Positions 26,801 through 38,327 of a stretch of 64,000 nucleotides of DNA are shown one piece after another. The stretch covers positions 11,740,778-11,804,777 of the forward strand of contig NC_049987.1 in assembly GCF_000003815.2 (NCBI RefSeq), read 5' to 3'. The translations under genes were made by a program, and so were the position numbers. A model generated the notes under the pieces. That model saw only the letters and a program-made list of their open reading frames with translations. It had not been told where the DNA came from and did no database searches. Numbering within the stretch: position 1 is the first letter of the stretch; the number at the start of each line of letters is the position of its first letter. This stretch comes from Branchiostoma floridae (Eukaryota > Chordata > Leptocardii > Amphioxiformes > Branchiostomatidae).

Positions 26801-27088
26801 CCATCTGAACTAGAGCTCCAATACAGAGACACTGGGTACTACACAACCATGCTGGAAGTCACGGACATGACGGGAGTGTTGAAAGGCGGCCACCGGTTGG
26901 CGGGGTGGCATCTTGCAGAGCTGGACAGTCACGGAGTGTTCCACAGTCTGGAACTCGGTGGGAACAAGATGGCGTTCGCCATGACGTCAACACACGTGAC
27001 TTCGTTCGGCCTGTCAGGAGACAGGAAGGCAGCAGTGATGGGTTGTGACAATGGGCAGGTACACTTGTTAAGGAAACAGGTGTTCTGA
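11847..27088 (+). CDS. NACHT and WD-repeat protein, NWD1/NWD2-like
   Basis: STAND-type NTPase expected to act as a cytosolic signalling scaffold. Exons: 11847-11971, 12515-12707, 13203-13408, 13791-13969, 14380-14562, 14831-14942, 15109-15219, 15657-15769, 16242-16357, 16582-16617, 16839-16939, 17182-17263, 17561-17666, 18142-18314, 18583-18647, 18855-19031, 19527-19726, 20095-20239, 20564-20759, 20948-21025, 21199-21361, 21607-21758, 22011-22149, 22368-22447, 22699-22776, 22961-23053, 23398-23533, 23956-24056, 24373-24570, 24947-25091, 25464-25590, 25973-26189, 26486-27088. They sum to 4929 nt, 1642 residues, frame closed throughout. MGNGAS start; DUF4062-like module from residue 107 (VWVFISSTF...VDLRWGVRDE); Walker A GMGGSGKT at 464-471; Walker B VLFIDSLDQL at 555-564; helical linker; WD40 blades from about 954 (e.g. 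LAVASDGGSLNVWK, CSGGNDNTVRVWD, SCSADTTYLWDLLSG). Size fits NWD1 and NWD2; I cannot decide between them without a tree. Confidence 0.9.
15961..16176 (+). repeat. SINE-like fragment with (GAA)n tail in NWD intron 8
   Basis: A GC-richer segment in an AT-rich intron ends in ACACGTAATAACTGGAAG followed by GAA repeats. The clear SINE at 35527-35872 ends in the same style (GCACGTATAAAGAAGAAGAA). No A or B box is visible, so it may be a truncated SINE or another family. Confidence 0.4.
23530..23865 (+). repeat. Tandem duplication (about 165 bp x 2) covering the exon 27 splice donor
   Basis: Copy 1 starts at the exon 27/intron junction (CTTGTAGGTTTAGTTGTG) and copy 2 restarts at about 23696 with the same word. 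Both continue with diverged but collinear sequence (AGGAGTT..., TTGTGCTAC/AGGTGCTAC, ATTATGCAG, AATTGATGACGTA). The donor at 23534 therefore has a duplicate about 165 nt downstream. Confidence 0.75.
24111..24300 (+). repeat. Degenerate minisatellite with hairpin units in NWD intron 28
   Basis: Irregular repeats of 'GGTGCTTTTCAGCACCAGGGACAGG'-like units spaced about 40 bp. Each GGTGC...GCACC pair can fold into a short hairpin. The block lies just upstream of the acceptor for exon 24373-24570. Confidence 0.7.
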
Positions 27089-27616
27089 GCAAGGACCTAT
27101 GCTCAATCTTAAGCAGAAGTGAACAGTATCTGCCTTCAAGGCTTAATGTTTATGTTTTGTTGCAATAACTAAAGATAAATTATTGGAGCTGCCTGGTTAT
27201 CAGTCCACTGTTAATGTTATGCAATAACATTATTGTCTTCTCATCATAACCTAAATAATGTCTTCCAATTACAGGCAAATCACAATATTTTCGTTGGCAC
27301 AAAATAAGAGATATGACAGTGTCAAGACTTCTCAATGGGAAAACTTCTCAAATTCATCTCAAGATCTACATCTTAAAAGCCACTTTCAAGACTTGGATAT
27401 GAGAGACTAGCTTTTTATAGTATTCAGACATCTATATTTCAAACCATAGTCCTACATTCTACTAACATAGGACAAAACATTCTGAAATTAGTGAATATAA
27501 CACTAACAGGGTAAAGTGGATTAAGTCATATATATGATCTTGTCTTTAAAGCTTCAAGAAGCTAGTTGAAGGATTTGTGACAAAGTGGAATTTATGTACC
27601 GGTATATTGTACATCA

Positions 27617-27622
27617 AATAAA
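27617..27622 (+). terminator. Candidate polyadenylation signal of NWD-like gene
   Basis: AATAAA about 530 nt after the TGA at 27086-27088, in AT-rich sequence. This is the first good hexamer I see downstream of the stop. Cleavage site not determined. Confidence 0.55.
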
Positions 27623-27779
27623 AACTAGATTCATAGATTTAATCATTCTTTGTCATTCCTCTAAATTATTATGAAGTCATGGATCCATGAATGGAAATAT
27701 ATTAAGGGGTTTCGTTAGAAGGAACATTAAGGTACTGTGGGGGTTGAAATCATAACAGATCATGCTGCAACATACAGGA

Positions 27780-27785
27780 TTTATT
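27780..27785 (-). terminator. Possible distal polyadenylation signal of ENPP-A
   Basis: TTTATT on the plus strand, AATAAA on the minus strand, facing the NWD-like gene end at 27617. If used, ENPP-A would have a 3' UTR of about 3.4 kb containing the mariner palindrome and MITE. I saw no clear nearer hexamer, but I did not search exhaustively for variants. Confidence 0.25.
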
Positions 27786-28565
27786 TCAATCATAAATGAC
27801 ACAGCAATGTCCAGTGATAACAAATAATCCCTCCAATGGTCAGGTGGACAAACCAAAGGACATTTGAGAGGAGGAGAGTCAACATTGAGAAAAACAAATA
27901 CATAGTAACAACACCAACATCATGGAAGTTAATATCATAACATGGATATTTTTGCATTGAAGCTCCCATAACAAGTGAAACTTTCACTAATGCAGAGCAG
28001 AAAATGTACATCAATCCATATCAGTCTGTACACCAGCTTCCATCTATGTTTGTACTACATCATTGACTACATCAACAAAGTTACACAACAAGGCTGAACG
28101 TTATCACTGGAAAACCTGAACATTAAAATCATACATGATTGTATAGTAGTACAAATGTTTGATTGGAAGAGGCACTTATTGGTGATTCTATAGTTAAGGC
28201 CCACCCTTGGTGGGTCCAAATATTACACACTGATACACTTTTTCATATCATTTTTCTTGTTAATGTTTCTTTCAGGAGATTGTCTTCCTGCTAATTGCAC
28301 AACACACACCAATGAAACTACCCAAAACTGACATGGAATTAAACATGGAAGAATTCTTTTCAGACACGTTCAACTGTTAGAGCTACTCGGCCTCAGACCT
28401 TACAACTGCTGAAAGTGAGGGAAGAGAATATAGCTAGTAACCAAGATTTGTACATCGAGATTTAAGTATATAACAAAAGCTTCTGTACTGTCTTCAATAC
28501 TGATAGCAAATGTGATGACTTAGCCTAACCTACCGATGCAGAGCAATTGACCTAATACATGTATA

Positions 28566-29441
28566 CGAGGGGTGATCAATAAGTCCTCGGCCTCACCAAG
28601 AAATAACAAGCACAACTCAGATTTTCAGGCGAAACTTCATAGTATGAAGTCTTTTATCAATATCCTCCAAATTTCAAATCATTGGAGTCATTACTTTCCA
28701 GGCATTCGTTTTTTCTAAATTAGAAGGTAAGTGGCGAGAAAAAAGTGGCGTGAATTGTGATCAGACATGTGTGGGTCGAGTTCCCCATGCCGTAAATTCA
28801 CAAAAGACATTGTCAAAATGTTTGACAATGATTCTCTTCCTATTTCAAGCAAAAAGAATTGGGTTTCTAACTTCCAGCAGCGCAAATTGACCCGCACACT
28901 CAGGTCAGGTCAATTGTCCACTTTTTTTCCTTCTCCCTCACCTAACGTCACTGGGTGTCCCCTGCAAAGTAATGATCACAATAATTTGAATTTTGGTACA
29001 AATTTATATAAGACTTTATACTTGACATCTATGCTTCAAAAACTGAGCTGAGCTTATTATTTCTCGGTAAATCCGAGGACTTATTGATAACCCCGCGTAC
29101 ATGTATAGTCTTATATAAATGTGTACCAAAATTTAAATTATTGTGACCATTATGTTGCAGGCGACACCCAGTAACATTAGGTAGGTTATAACGAAAAAAA
29201 GGTGGACAATTGACCTTCAACCTGAGGTGTGAGATCAAACTGTCTGATCACACTTCACCCTTCTTTTTCTCGCCACTTACCTTCTAATTTAGAAAAAACG
29301 AATGCCTGGAAAGTAATGACTCCAATGATTTGAAATTTGGAGCACATTGATAAAAGACTTCATACTATGAAGTTTCGCCTGAAAATCTGAGTTGTGCTTG
29401 TTATTTCTTGGTGAGGCCGAGGACTTATTGATCACCCCTCG
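28566..29441. mobile_element. Palindromic mariner-like element (two inverted copies) with TA target duplication
   Basis: Outer termini CGAGGGGTGATCAATAAGTC and its inverse are flanked by TA on both sides, as expected for Tc1/mariner. Arms of nearly 190 bp are almost identical in inverted orientation. Copy 1 (28566-29097, +) also has its own degenerate right end (GAGGACTTATTGATAACC, then CCGCG-TA). Copy 2 (29441 down to about 29100, -) matches copy 1 but lacks about 120 bp of internal sequence and its right end. The result is a near-palindrome of 876 bp. Confidence 0.85.
28767..28912 (+). pseudogene. Relict mariner transposase N-terminus
   Basis: Inside copy 1 of the mariner palindrome an open stretch reads KFTKDIVKMFDNDSLPISSK, then KNWVSNFQQRK and TLRSGQLST. 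This resembles the DNA-binding N-terminus of mariner transposases, where a '...KxWVxxFkrGR...RSGRPST' segment is usual. The catalytic domain is absent. The match is by eye only. Confidence 0.45.
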
Positions 29442-30110
29442 TAAAACATAGAGAAGGCAAATATACATCTATACACACACATATTATTCAACAGCATTTA
29501 ACTTAAGATGGGGTTTACTAAATACATATTCAGCAGATGGGATCAGTGTACGGAACAACTTTTTGTCTAATATGCAACAACTATTATTCATATCAGAGGA
29601 ATAGTCAAGGAGAATGTTTGATTTCTCAAACAAGCAGTCTAATTGGTTACATAGCCAGTGGCAGAAAAAAAAATTGAGGAGTTACATGAAAACAAAGAGG
29701 TGCAACTTCCCTTGCAACAGAAAGGTGATGAAAGCAATCATTTCTGCGGAAACATCAAGAAATTGCAACTTGTGTTTAGAAAATCTGATACTGCATTGAC
29801 ATCATTAGCAGATATATTAGTTTTTGATGTATGCGATATGTAAAATCTCTTTCAGTGCTTCACACTTGATTGTATATTATGCTAATTTTCTATCAGACAC
29901 TTTTGAGCAGTCATGTAGATGACATGTGACACCTGGTACCTATGTCATCAGATATAGTTCCATTCCTGTAAACCTTTAGTTGTGGCTTTTAAAACAAGGG
30001 GGAAAAATTGGTATATCCTGCCAGGAATAAAATTGAGTCAGTAGGTTATTTTTTCTCTTTTTAGATTTCAGCTGAAGTGATCTGCTAAATGCAATTGTAA
30101 CAATTTGTGT

Positions 30111-30333
30111 TCAAAATACCAGCATCTTGATGCAGGATTATGTATAATGCTACTTCACCTTTATCTGCGGGGTAACCTATGTCTGTTGTTTTTAAAAACG
30201 GTATGCATTACGCATTGCACTGATATTCCTAATACCATTTGCTAATACAACGGATATAGGTTAGTTACCTCACGGATAAAGGTAAAGTAGCGTTATACAT
30301 AATACATTCTGCATCAGGATGCTGGTATTTTCA
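30111..30333. mobile_element. MITE with about 80-bp terminal inverted repeats
   Basis: Left arm AAAATACCAGCATCTTGATG onward to about 30190 is inverted at about 30250-30331, ending CATCAGGATGCTGGTATTTT. The arms share GCTACTT(C/T)ACCTTTATC and GGTAAC...CCTAT blocks. There is no coding capacity. I could not identify a clean target duplication, so the superfamily is unknown. Confidence 0.7.
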
Positions 30334-31227
30334 ACCTCATATTCTACTTAGTACATAACATATACAAGATATCGGTAATAAAATTTACAGAACTTAATAC
30401 AGCCCCTTGCTAGTGGTTGACTAAAAAAAATGTTTTTGATAGGGTTGGTGGGATAGACTCTAACCAGAATCACAAATTTTTCCTAGGCCCTCTGCTGATA
30501 TATTCTTTGACACTTTGATTACTTCTTCACATTTTGTACGAATGTTGCTTTTCCCATATGCATTGAACTCATTGAAGGAAGGCACCAGTATGGTCTTGTA
30601 CTATGCACAAAAAGACATTCTTCTACACAAATTACAGAAACATTTTATATGTAATTAGTTGAATCCTAAGCTTGTAAACAGCTTCTTTTGGATATGTTAA
30701 CAAATTCATTCAAATACTCTGGCAAAAATACAAAATGTACATTCTTAATTGTTGCAATTACAATTAAACTATAAAAAATAATCAGTAAATAACTCTTGAT
30801 TGCTGCCAATTAATGACACTTCATTTGATTGTGAAATTTCTAAAATTCATACAAATCATTCCATTATGAAACGTTTGAAATATATTGTATTACACACCAC
30901 CAGGTTGATCTACAAAAATGTTTTCTTCACTGGGAAACATCAAATTCTGTCGTAACAAAAAAATCTGGCTAGTACCTAGTCTCACAACAAAATTAATTGA
31001 CTCACACCTCTATGGAAAATGTGTAGCACAGCACGGTAAACCTACATGTAAAATATGATCTCAGTGTAACCAAACATTTTTTAACAGCATCATTAACAAG
31101 CAAAGGTATTTTGGAAAATGACATGATTTTGAGTTAATGAATAAAGGTTTTCAATCTTACATCCACTTTGGCTGCCCAGGCATCACAAATTCAAAAACGT
31201 ACTGAGGATGTTTGATGATACTGTTCC

Positions 31228-34200
31228 CTACACATCCCCCTCTGCCTCCAATAAGGGCTCCTTGTCTGCTGTGTCCCCATCCTCCTCCGAGTGGGCCTTG
31301 CCTAGGTTGGTGTAGTGAGCCTGTTTTATAGACTCACTTCTCTCCAGTCTCTGCATGTAGATGCCACAGCCAACAATACACATACCCAACACCAGGATGA
31401 GACCAATTGCAACCCCTGGAGAGAGATCATAATATGATAAGTTTATTGTAAGTTCTTGCCTGAGAGCTAATTGCAAGTGACAAAAAATGACAGACAAACA
31501 ATGGTAAACAGTGTAGTAAGCTTAAGTCTAAAGCTAAACTGTATGACAAATGATTCCAGCTTTTCTAGTAATGTTTGGGTCTTGTGATGTTAAGAGGAGA
31601 GTAGTTCTCTTTCTGTCTGTAAGCGTGGAAATATTTGGGTTTATTGGCCTCTTTAAAGAGCTCTTTTCTTCCTTGATCGTAGAAGGGACATGTTGAAATT
31701 AAATGTGTTATATACAAAGAAATCATCAAGAATTTGTACATCTGTAAGATAGTAGATCTTTATTACTTTTTGGTAGCCAAATGCTGATACATTTTGATTC
31801 TTAATAGTGTGGAAAAACAGCCAGAGATTTACTTAATACTGAGTAGGCAACTATAGCCCCAGGGTACTATCCTTACATTAGTTAACCTGGGCACCTATAC
31901 CCACAGGCTAGGTAATACAATCATCCACTAGTATGACACCTAGGTTGGGCAGAGGTGGGTTAAGCTAACTAAAGGCAGATCACTTTTAATTTGATTTCTC
32001 TCAAATTCTAAAATTCAGTCATCTATAATTACAAAATCAAGTCTGTGTGGCCTATATCTATCACATCTCTCTAAGAAAAAACAAGTGGACAAATACAAAA
32101 CAGGTTAACATAACACCGCTAATTCCTGCAAAGATTAACATCAATAGGATCAAATCTGTGTGAAAACCAATTAACAATAACTGTTGTTCAAACATTCTTC
32201 AGTGTACTGACCATGATTTAAAGTTAGCAGAACAAGTCTTAAATCTCTACAGCAGGTTGCCATAAGGTGTGAGGAGTGAGTTTGAAGAATGACTAACAAC
32301 TTACCAAGTTTGTAAGTACAGAGGAATGCAGGAACTCCAGTCACTGAGATAGAGAGGGGCACAAGAGGCAGTACCCAAACACCAATGGCAAAGAGAAGTG
32401 AGCACACAACAGACAGAAATGTGGATAGATAGTTTATTACACATATTTAGAATTCAGAAGGACATTATGAGCTGTACACAACACAAGGAGTTTGGGAAGG
32501 CACAATAGCGTAGATTCTCAAATCTTATGACTTTATATACCCAATAGGGGACTATGTTACTAGTATCTAAAAACCCTACTAAATGCACAGCCAAGGAAAG
32601 TTATTAGGTACGTGAGCCTTGCAGATTGTAAGCCTATTATGCAGAATGTAAGTCTATTCAAGATGAAAAAGGCACATCACATGACAAAGTCAGGAAGCCA
32701 GAAAAGATGACTGTGAAACAGTCTTAAAATGCTACACCACATGTAAGTTTCATGTTTGTTTGTGTATGTTTACTTACCTATGATTTCTGGTGTGGAGGGT
32801 GGGGGGCCCCAACTGGTCGGCTTCTTAACAAGGTGGGCCACCTTTTGGTAGCTGCCGTTGTTTGGGTGCGGGTCCAGGCCCAGGATGTGGCACATGAGCG
32901 GGTAGATGTCCACATTATTGAAGGGTTCAGACAGGAGGTTGGAGCGGAAGGCTGGTCCGTGGGCCACGAAGATGGGGTTCATGGGAAGGTAGCTGTTGTT
33001 GTAACCATGGTTACCTGATGAGGGGATTGTCAAAATTGTTGAAAAATGTTAAAAATAAGAATCATTGAAAAATGTACACACTAAAACACTTAATATGGTA
33101 CTGACAGGAGACCCTTATATCCACTTTTCTCTGACCTGATAGTTAGCAGTTGCAGGTGCCATAGATATTTTGATTTATTTCCAACCTAACTTTCCCAAAA
33201 AAATGTCCATTCAAAACTTAATTCTATGTAGGGTGGAATATACAAAAAATGGAAAGGTAACCATTTGTAAGCAAAACATGTCTACCTTCAAAATAGTCTA
33301 GCCCACTGCTCTTTCATGCTAAAACTACTAATCTTTATGTGGTGACCAGCCCCTCCAGCTCTGTCCTGCCACTACATAATCTGTTCACTGACAAACACCA
33401 CAAATTTTCTGCTACTTTGCCAGTGACCATGGTCCTGGTCATTGACCTTAATTGTTTAGAGAAGAAGAGGAAGAGGAAGGAATTGAGCAAAAACAACATG
33501 TTCCCTTTCTGTGAAGGTAAACATAATTATGTCATACCTGTGACGCGAAAACGTTTGATACGGGTGTTCCGGACCGGGTGATAACTTTCCGTATGGCACG
33601 GGCTCTAAGTTGTATCACACGGGCTCCATTTGAATAAATCGAACTATTTCGAGCGGGACGAGTGTGGCGCAGTAGAAAATTCGAATACCTAATTCCGACG
33701 TTAGAACAATACTGTTGTAACTCTTTTTGTTTGAGGGCACCAAATTTGTTCAACTTCTGGCGCATTTCGCATCAAAACATGGGTTTTCTCATAACATAAA
33801 TAAAATACAACACTGTGTATTCCACATCACCCTCGGTCCCAGCCCTCCCGCTGGTCGGATCACCCTCCGGCCTTTGGGCGATCCTTCCCGCGGTTGGGCT
33901 GGTACCTCGGGTGATACGGAATACACCGTGTTGTATTCTATATTTATTACCTCACCTTTGTACAAGTTCCACTCCCTGCTAAGGCTGGCATTCTGTGCGA
34001 TGGTCCAGCCAGGATCTGCCACTGCGATGACAGGCATGATCCTCCTGTTGTGTCTGTAGTGGTACTGGGCAGGGATGTCCTCCTTGTAGTACACATGCAT
34101 CTTGGGGTGGGCATTGTGTAACGCTGTGTAGATGTGCTCCCTGGTCACTTCTGTAGATGCCGGTAAATCATGTATTAAGATACATATGTTGATAGTTATA

Positions 34201-37200
34201 CATCAGATTAAGAAAACATACAAAGAGAATTTAACATGTATTTGTAAAGCCGGTTTAACCTGACCTTTGCACATTTATCTGCAGGTATCATTTAAAGCTA
34301 TCTATTGAGACTACATGTATATGCAAATGTCAGCAGGTAAGAAAAACTGGTTGTGTAAAAGATAACTCTTATGTTCTATATGCAAATGATATTTCAAATG
34401 CTGGCTTCCAATTAGAAAAAAATACATTAAATGTTTGATTCATTGGTTGATTGTGGGTGTACAAAGGCAACTTTGTTCCACTTTTCAAGATTAAAAAGGT
34501 TAGGCTCAGTTTTATGGCACCATAATGATAACAATTTCAAAGTCCAAACCAGCCCAGCAGACTCCGTATCAGAAAGTATTATGCATATTATGCATACGTA
34601 TGTGCAGAAAAATCTATTACTAGCATCTAAACTTGAAAGTTCATCAGTGTTGGTAGAAGTCATTCTGATGAATAACTGGTTATGGTGAGGATTGCATGAA
34701 AACCTGTCAGAAATTTCTTGTGTTGGAATTACACATTTACAGTCAAACTTAATTCAGAGTATACTATTACGAGCATCTGTTTCAATGCCACTACATGTAC
34801 TTCTATTGCTAAGTTACACTTACAAGCAGTGCTGTTGGTGAGAATATCAGGTACTATTTGGACACTGAACAACAAGCATGTGGTTTTCCACAATCCAATT
34901 TTACGCCTAGTCAACTTCTATTGTCCCCTTCAATAGCCTTGGGACATGTCTGCTATCACTTAATTACTATCAGAACAAAACCTGCTGAAGGTAGACTATG
35001 AATAGCTATATAGAAAAACTCCCTCAGTCAGAGTAAACATGATCAATTGTAACAGTGGTTGCTGTAGTCAAGGATGTTATTGTTGTAACCGACTGAACAC
35101 ATTTCAAACAAACAAAAAAGGAATGGAATACTAGTCAGTAGACTAGTGTGATAGGTTTAGGCTCTCGGACTGATTGTTTCCTGTCAGATCAGGCAAATTT
35201 TGAACATTTCACTAAAATTTTGGACATTTTAGTCTACTACATCAACAAAGAAATCATAGTATCATACAAGTGCTTAGTAATAACATCCCTTTTGTATGCC
35301 TCTAACATAGGCATTGTGGTAAGGTAAGGTAATGGAATTTGGGTCAGGTGTATCACGATTGTAGTTCACAATGCATTTTTGAAATTCAATTCCTTTCAAG
35401 GAAAATAAGGGATAATGCCGTTATAACAGCCCTGGATGAATAACAATGGATAACAAATACAAATACCAATACGAATTAAGAAACCAAATGGTATTGAAGT
35501 CCTGAGATTGTGCATGGAACAACTAGTGGGGCCACGTAGCACAGTGGTAGTGTATTCGGCCCGTGACCGAGAGGTCGCCGGTTCGAATCCGCCTGCCGTG
35601 TTGCCGGTCTTGTGCCCTTGGGAAAGGCACTTGACACCACTTTCCTCACTTTACTCAAGTGAAAAATGAGTCGTCCCTCGGATAGGACATTAAATGGAGG
35701 TCCCGTGTATGGGGAGAGCCATACCCCATACACGTTAAAGAACCCCCACACGTGCGATGGTGCGGTGTGAGTGGATCAAAAACTTACAGTCTTGTGTACG
35801 TCTTACGTACCGTGCTTGGAGTCCTCAGCCTAATGAGGTTAAGCACGTATAAAGAAGAAGAAGAAGACTAGAATTCTAAAACTTTAAGCTTACTAGTAGG
35901 TACTCACTTGGTACATATGTCTGACTGTCTATCCTGCCTTACTAAGTGTGTCTGGGACTACTACATGTATACACTTTTGTCTTGAAATCAGTTCAGCCAT
36001 CTAAACCCTAATGTGATCCATTGCACATTGTCATATGACATATTGTTGTCCTGTGACGCACTACATAGATAAAACCTGTGACGTCACCAAATCTACAATC
36101 AGCTTTGACAAAACTAGCTCACGATCACACAAAAAAAATCAATCCACTCACCATCATGTGGCCAGATGGCCGCTACAGGTGTTCTGTCCACCCACAGGTA
36201 AGTACTGGGGTCCAAGTAGCGGTCAAGCTCAATCACTCTTTCCTGGGACACCTCCATCATGCCATGGTCACTTGTGATGATCACGTTCATTCTCTCAAAC
36301 AGCCCTGCCGCCTTCAACTCATCTATGAGATAGCCAACTGTCCTGTCCACCATGTCTAACGTTTCGTCTATCTCCTTAGACTCTGGGCCAGCAAAGTGAC
36401 CGGTATGATCTGGTTCTTCAAAGTATAAAACTCCCAAGTTGATTGGATCTTCCGAGTCTTTGAACCAGCCAACCATGGTGTCTACTCTTTCCTTGTAGGG
36501 AATGGACATATTGTAGGCTGGAAGATGTCTGAATGGTAGGGTGTTATTGAATTGGGCTTGCATGCCAGGCCAGTTCAGAACACCGCTCTTACCGCCTAAA
36601 TGTTTTTGATTGGTTATCCAAATAGGTTCACCGCCGACGTCCCACCATCTTGGATCGGAGGTGTTCACATGGAACATTTCCCCCAGTTCTGGGTCATACA
36701 TGGAGTTGGCGACGATTCCGTGGCTTTCTTCGTACATGCCTGTCGCTATGGTGAAGTGGTTGGGGAATGTTTTGGTAATGAAACTGTTGTGGACCCATTT
36801 TGCCCGAACACCTGTATCAAATGAGGCAGAGAAAAATACATCATTGTGCTACCTACACGGTAAATACTAGTATATAAATTTAATAATAATGTTACCTAAA
36901 GCCTAAAGAAAAAAAATCTTGTGTTTCCTGTTTACCAACCTACCCCAGAAAAACCCGCCAACCCTAGCTTTTTTGGATGGACAGTGGAGTCACATAGTTT
37001 CCAGTTAGAATCTTTATTCAGCCTGCTTCCTATTCAAGTAAAAAAAACTGCTTGTCCTACCTAGTATCCAATCAAGGATAAATGCATCCACAACAGATTT
37101 GTAACCATTATGCACAAAATCAAAGTTTGACATTTGATAATATAACTTATGTAAGTGCCCTCATGAATTTTAGTTTCACTTTGTTAAATTGTATTGTACA

Positions 37201-38327
37201 AGAGTTTTGGCCAAAGTCTTAACAATTTATTTAAAAAATATAATCCCTACATACCGACCCTATCTTTTTCAGAACTGAAACATGAAACACAGCATTTTTT
37301 CCTAGGGAGTAGGTCATACTGAAATTAACAAAAAAGTCATAAATTCATGTTCAAAGTTCAGGACCCATCCATCACAAGTTCTGCCTTAAAAGAAGCCTTA
37401 TTGCATACCATATTCATAACTAATAAATTTTGTGTCCCTTCTGAAAGACGATTTCATGGAATTCTTGATCCGGCTTAATGCAGCAGGGACCGACCTTAAT
37501 CCATTAAAAGCTCATGGTTTATCCAGCGTAACAAATTCTGTAATACAGTACAGGTATTCCCAAAGGATGGAGATAAATAGTAACATGCCAAAGAGATCAG
37601 GTCTCATTCAATTCCTTCCTGATTGCTGAGGTAAGGAAATGTTAATGTTACATTACTTGCATTAGTAATGTATGTAGTATAGGCTTCATCATCAAGTGCC
37701 TTGGAAAGAAAAGATTTTCTATCTGTTTTCCCCAAAGTACATTTTCCTCGACTATAATATCTTGTCATCTGACTATGAGTATGAAGATTATAAGATAAGT
37801 AAAAGCTCAAGTCTTGAATAGACAGTATGTCAAAAAGCAGGGAACAACAGGATTATTGTACAACACAGCTACAAATCTGACGTGAAAAATTTCAAGAACA
37901 AAAAGATCAGAGTTAATAGTTAAAAGTAACTCTTCAATCAGTGATTCTTGAAGTTGAAAACACGTAAAACACGTAGGCCGTTCCGTGATCAAGAATTACA
38001 TCTAAAATCTGGAGGTTACGTGTTTCATGTGTTTTCAAGAGTCACTGATTGAAGAAATACGTTATAACTTACTTTATAACTTTAATATTCAATGAAAAGA
38101 TCAAAGGTTCACGCCCTTTCAGTGTTTCCACACCCACCTGTTTGGACAAGATACTTGAAGTTGGGCAGTTGGACCCTATCCTGACTCCTGTCCAGATAGT
38201 CGTACCGGAACCCGTCAAAGGAGACCAGCAGCAGGAGAGGCCCGTCATGGACAGAGTCTGTCCGCCCGCCCAACATCAGGAGAACAAACACAAGCTCAAA
38301 CACACGGACGGCCGCCATCATAGACAT
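31228..38327 (-). CDS. ENPP4/5-like ectonucleotide pyrophosphatase/phosphodiesterase (ENPP-A)
   Basis: Alkaline-phosphatase-superfamily ectoenzyme cleaving phosphodiester or pyrophosphate bonds outside the cell. Exons (plus coordinates, read right to left): 38138-38327, 36152-36811, 33956-34150, 32778-33014, 31228-31415; total 1470 nt, 489 residues. An optional 39-nt exon at 32305-32343 also keeps frame. Signal peptide about 1-25; metal/catalytic set all present: D38 (SFDGFR), nucleophile T78 (KTFPN), D198 and H202 (PDHTGH), D245-H246 (SDHGM), H351 (GNHGYNN). One hydrophobic helix near the C-terminus (GVAIGLILVLGMCIVGCGIY) and a short acidic cytoplasmic tail ending EAEGDV give type I topology, as in ENPP4/ENPP5. 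ATGs at codons 3 and 4 are alternative starts. Which vertebrate ENPP it matches best needs a tree. Confidence 0.9.
32305..32343 (-). CDS. Candidate 39-nt cassette exon of ENPP-A
   Basis: On the minus strand CTCTCTATCTCAG precedes and GTAAGTTG follows a 39-nt segment encoding VTGVPAFLCTYKL between exons 32778-33014 and 31228-31415. Phase 1 at both ends, so it can be included or skipped. Inclusion would lengthen the region just before the membrane helix. Good splice sites but no independent conservation evidence. Confidence 0.4.
33540..33950. mobile_element. MITE-like element with inverted ends next to ENPP-A exon 3
   Basis: The segment 33796-33948 has inverted arms of about 50 bp: AATACAACACTGTGTATTCC with ATCACCCTCGG and CCAGCCC on the left, and the inverse GGGCTGG, CGGGTGAT, GGAATACACCGTGTTGTATT on the right. 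GC-rich, unlike the surrounding intron. Sequence 33540-33700 (GGGTGATAACTTTCCG etc.) looks related in composition and may belong to the same or a neighbouring element. Confidence 0.6.
35527..35872 (+). mobile_element. tRNA-derived SINE in ENPP-A intron 2
   Basis: tRNA-like head with A-box-like TAGCACAGTGGTAG at 35537-35550 and B box GGTTCGAATCC at 35580-35590. A tRNA-unrelated body follows (GCCCTTGGGAAAGGCACTTG, then TTTCCTCAC...CAAGTGAAAAATGAG) and the element ends in a (GAA)n tail. It is antisense to ENPP-A. A second, diverged family member lies at 40478 and beyond. Confidence 0.85.
37932..38054. repeat. Inverted repeat in ENPP-A intron 1
   Basis: CTTCAATCAGTGATTCTTGA with AAAACACGTAAAACACGTA is inverted about 50 bp later as TACGTGTTTCATGTGTTTTC with AAGAGTCACTGATTGAAG. 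Arms of about 40 bp. It could be a small MITE; no target duplication identified. Confidence 0.6.

Noticed and set aside
32752-33018. Plus-strand 88-codon frame
   Set aside because: Antisense to ENPP-A exon 4; the same shadow recurs at ENPP-B 46727-46921.
35530-35605. Functional tRNA gene (A and B boxes)
   Set aside because: No closed acceptor stem or proper cloverleaf, and it is fused to a conserved SINE body with a (GAA)n tail.
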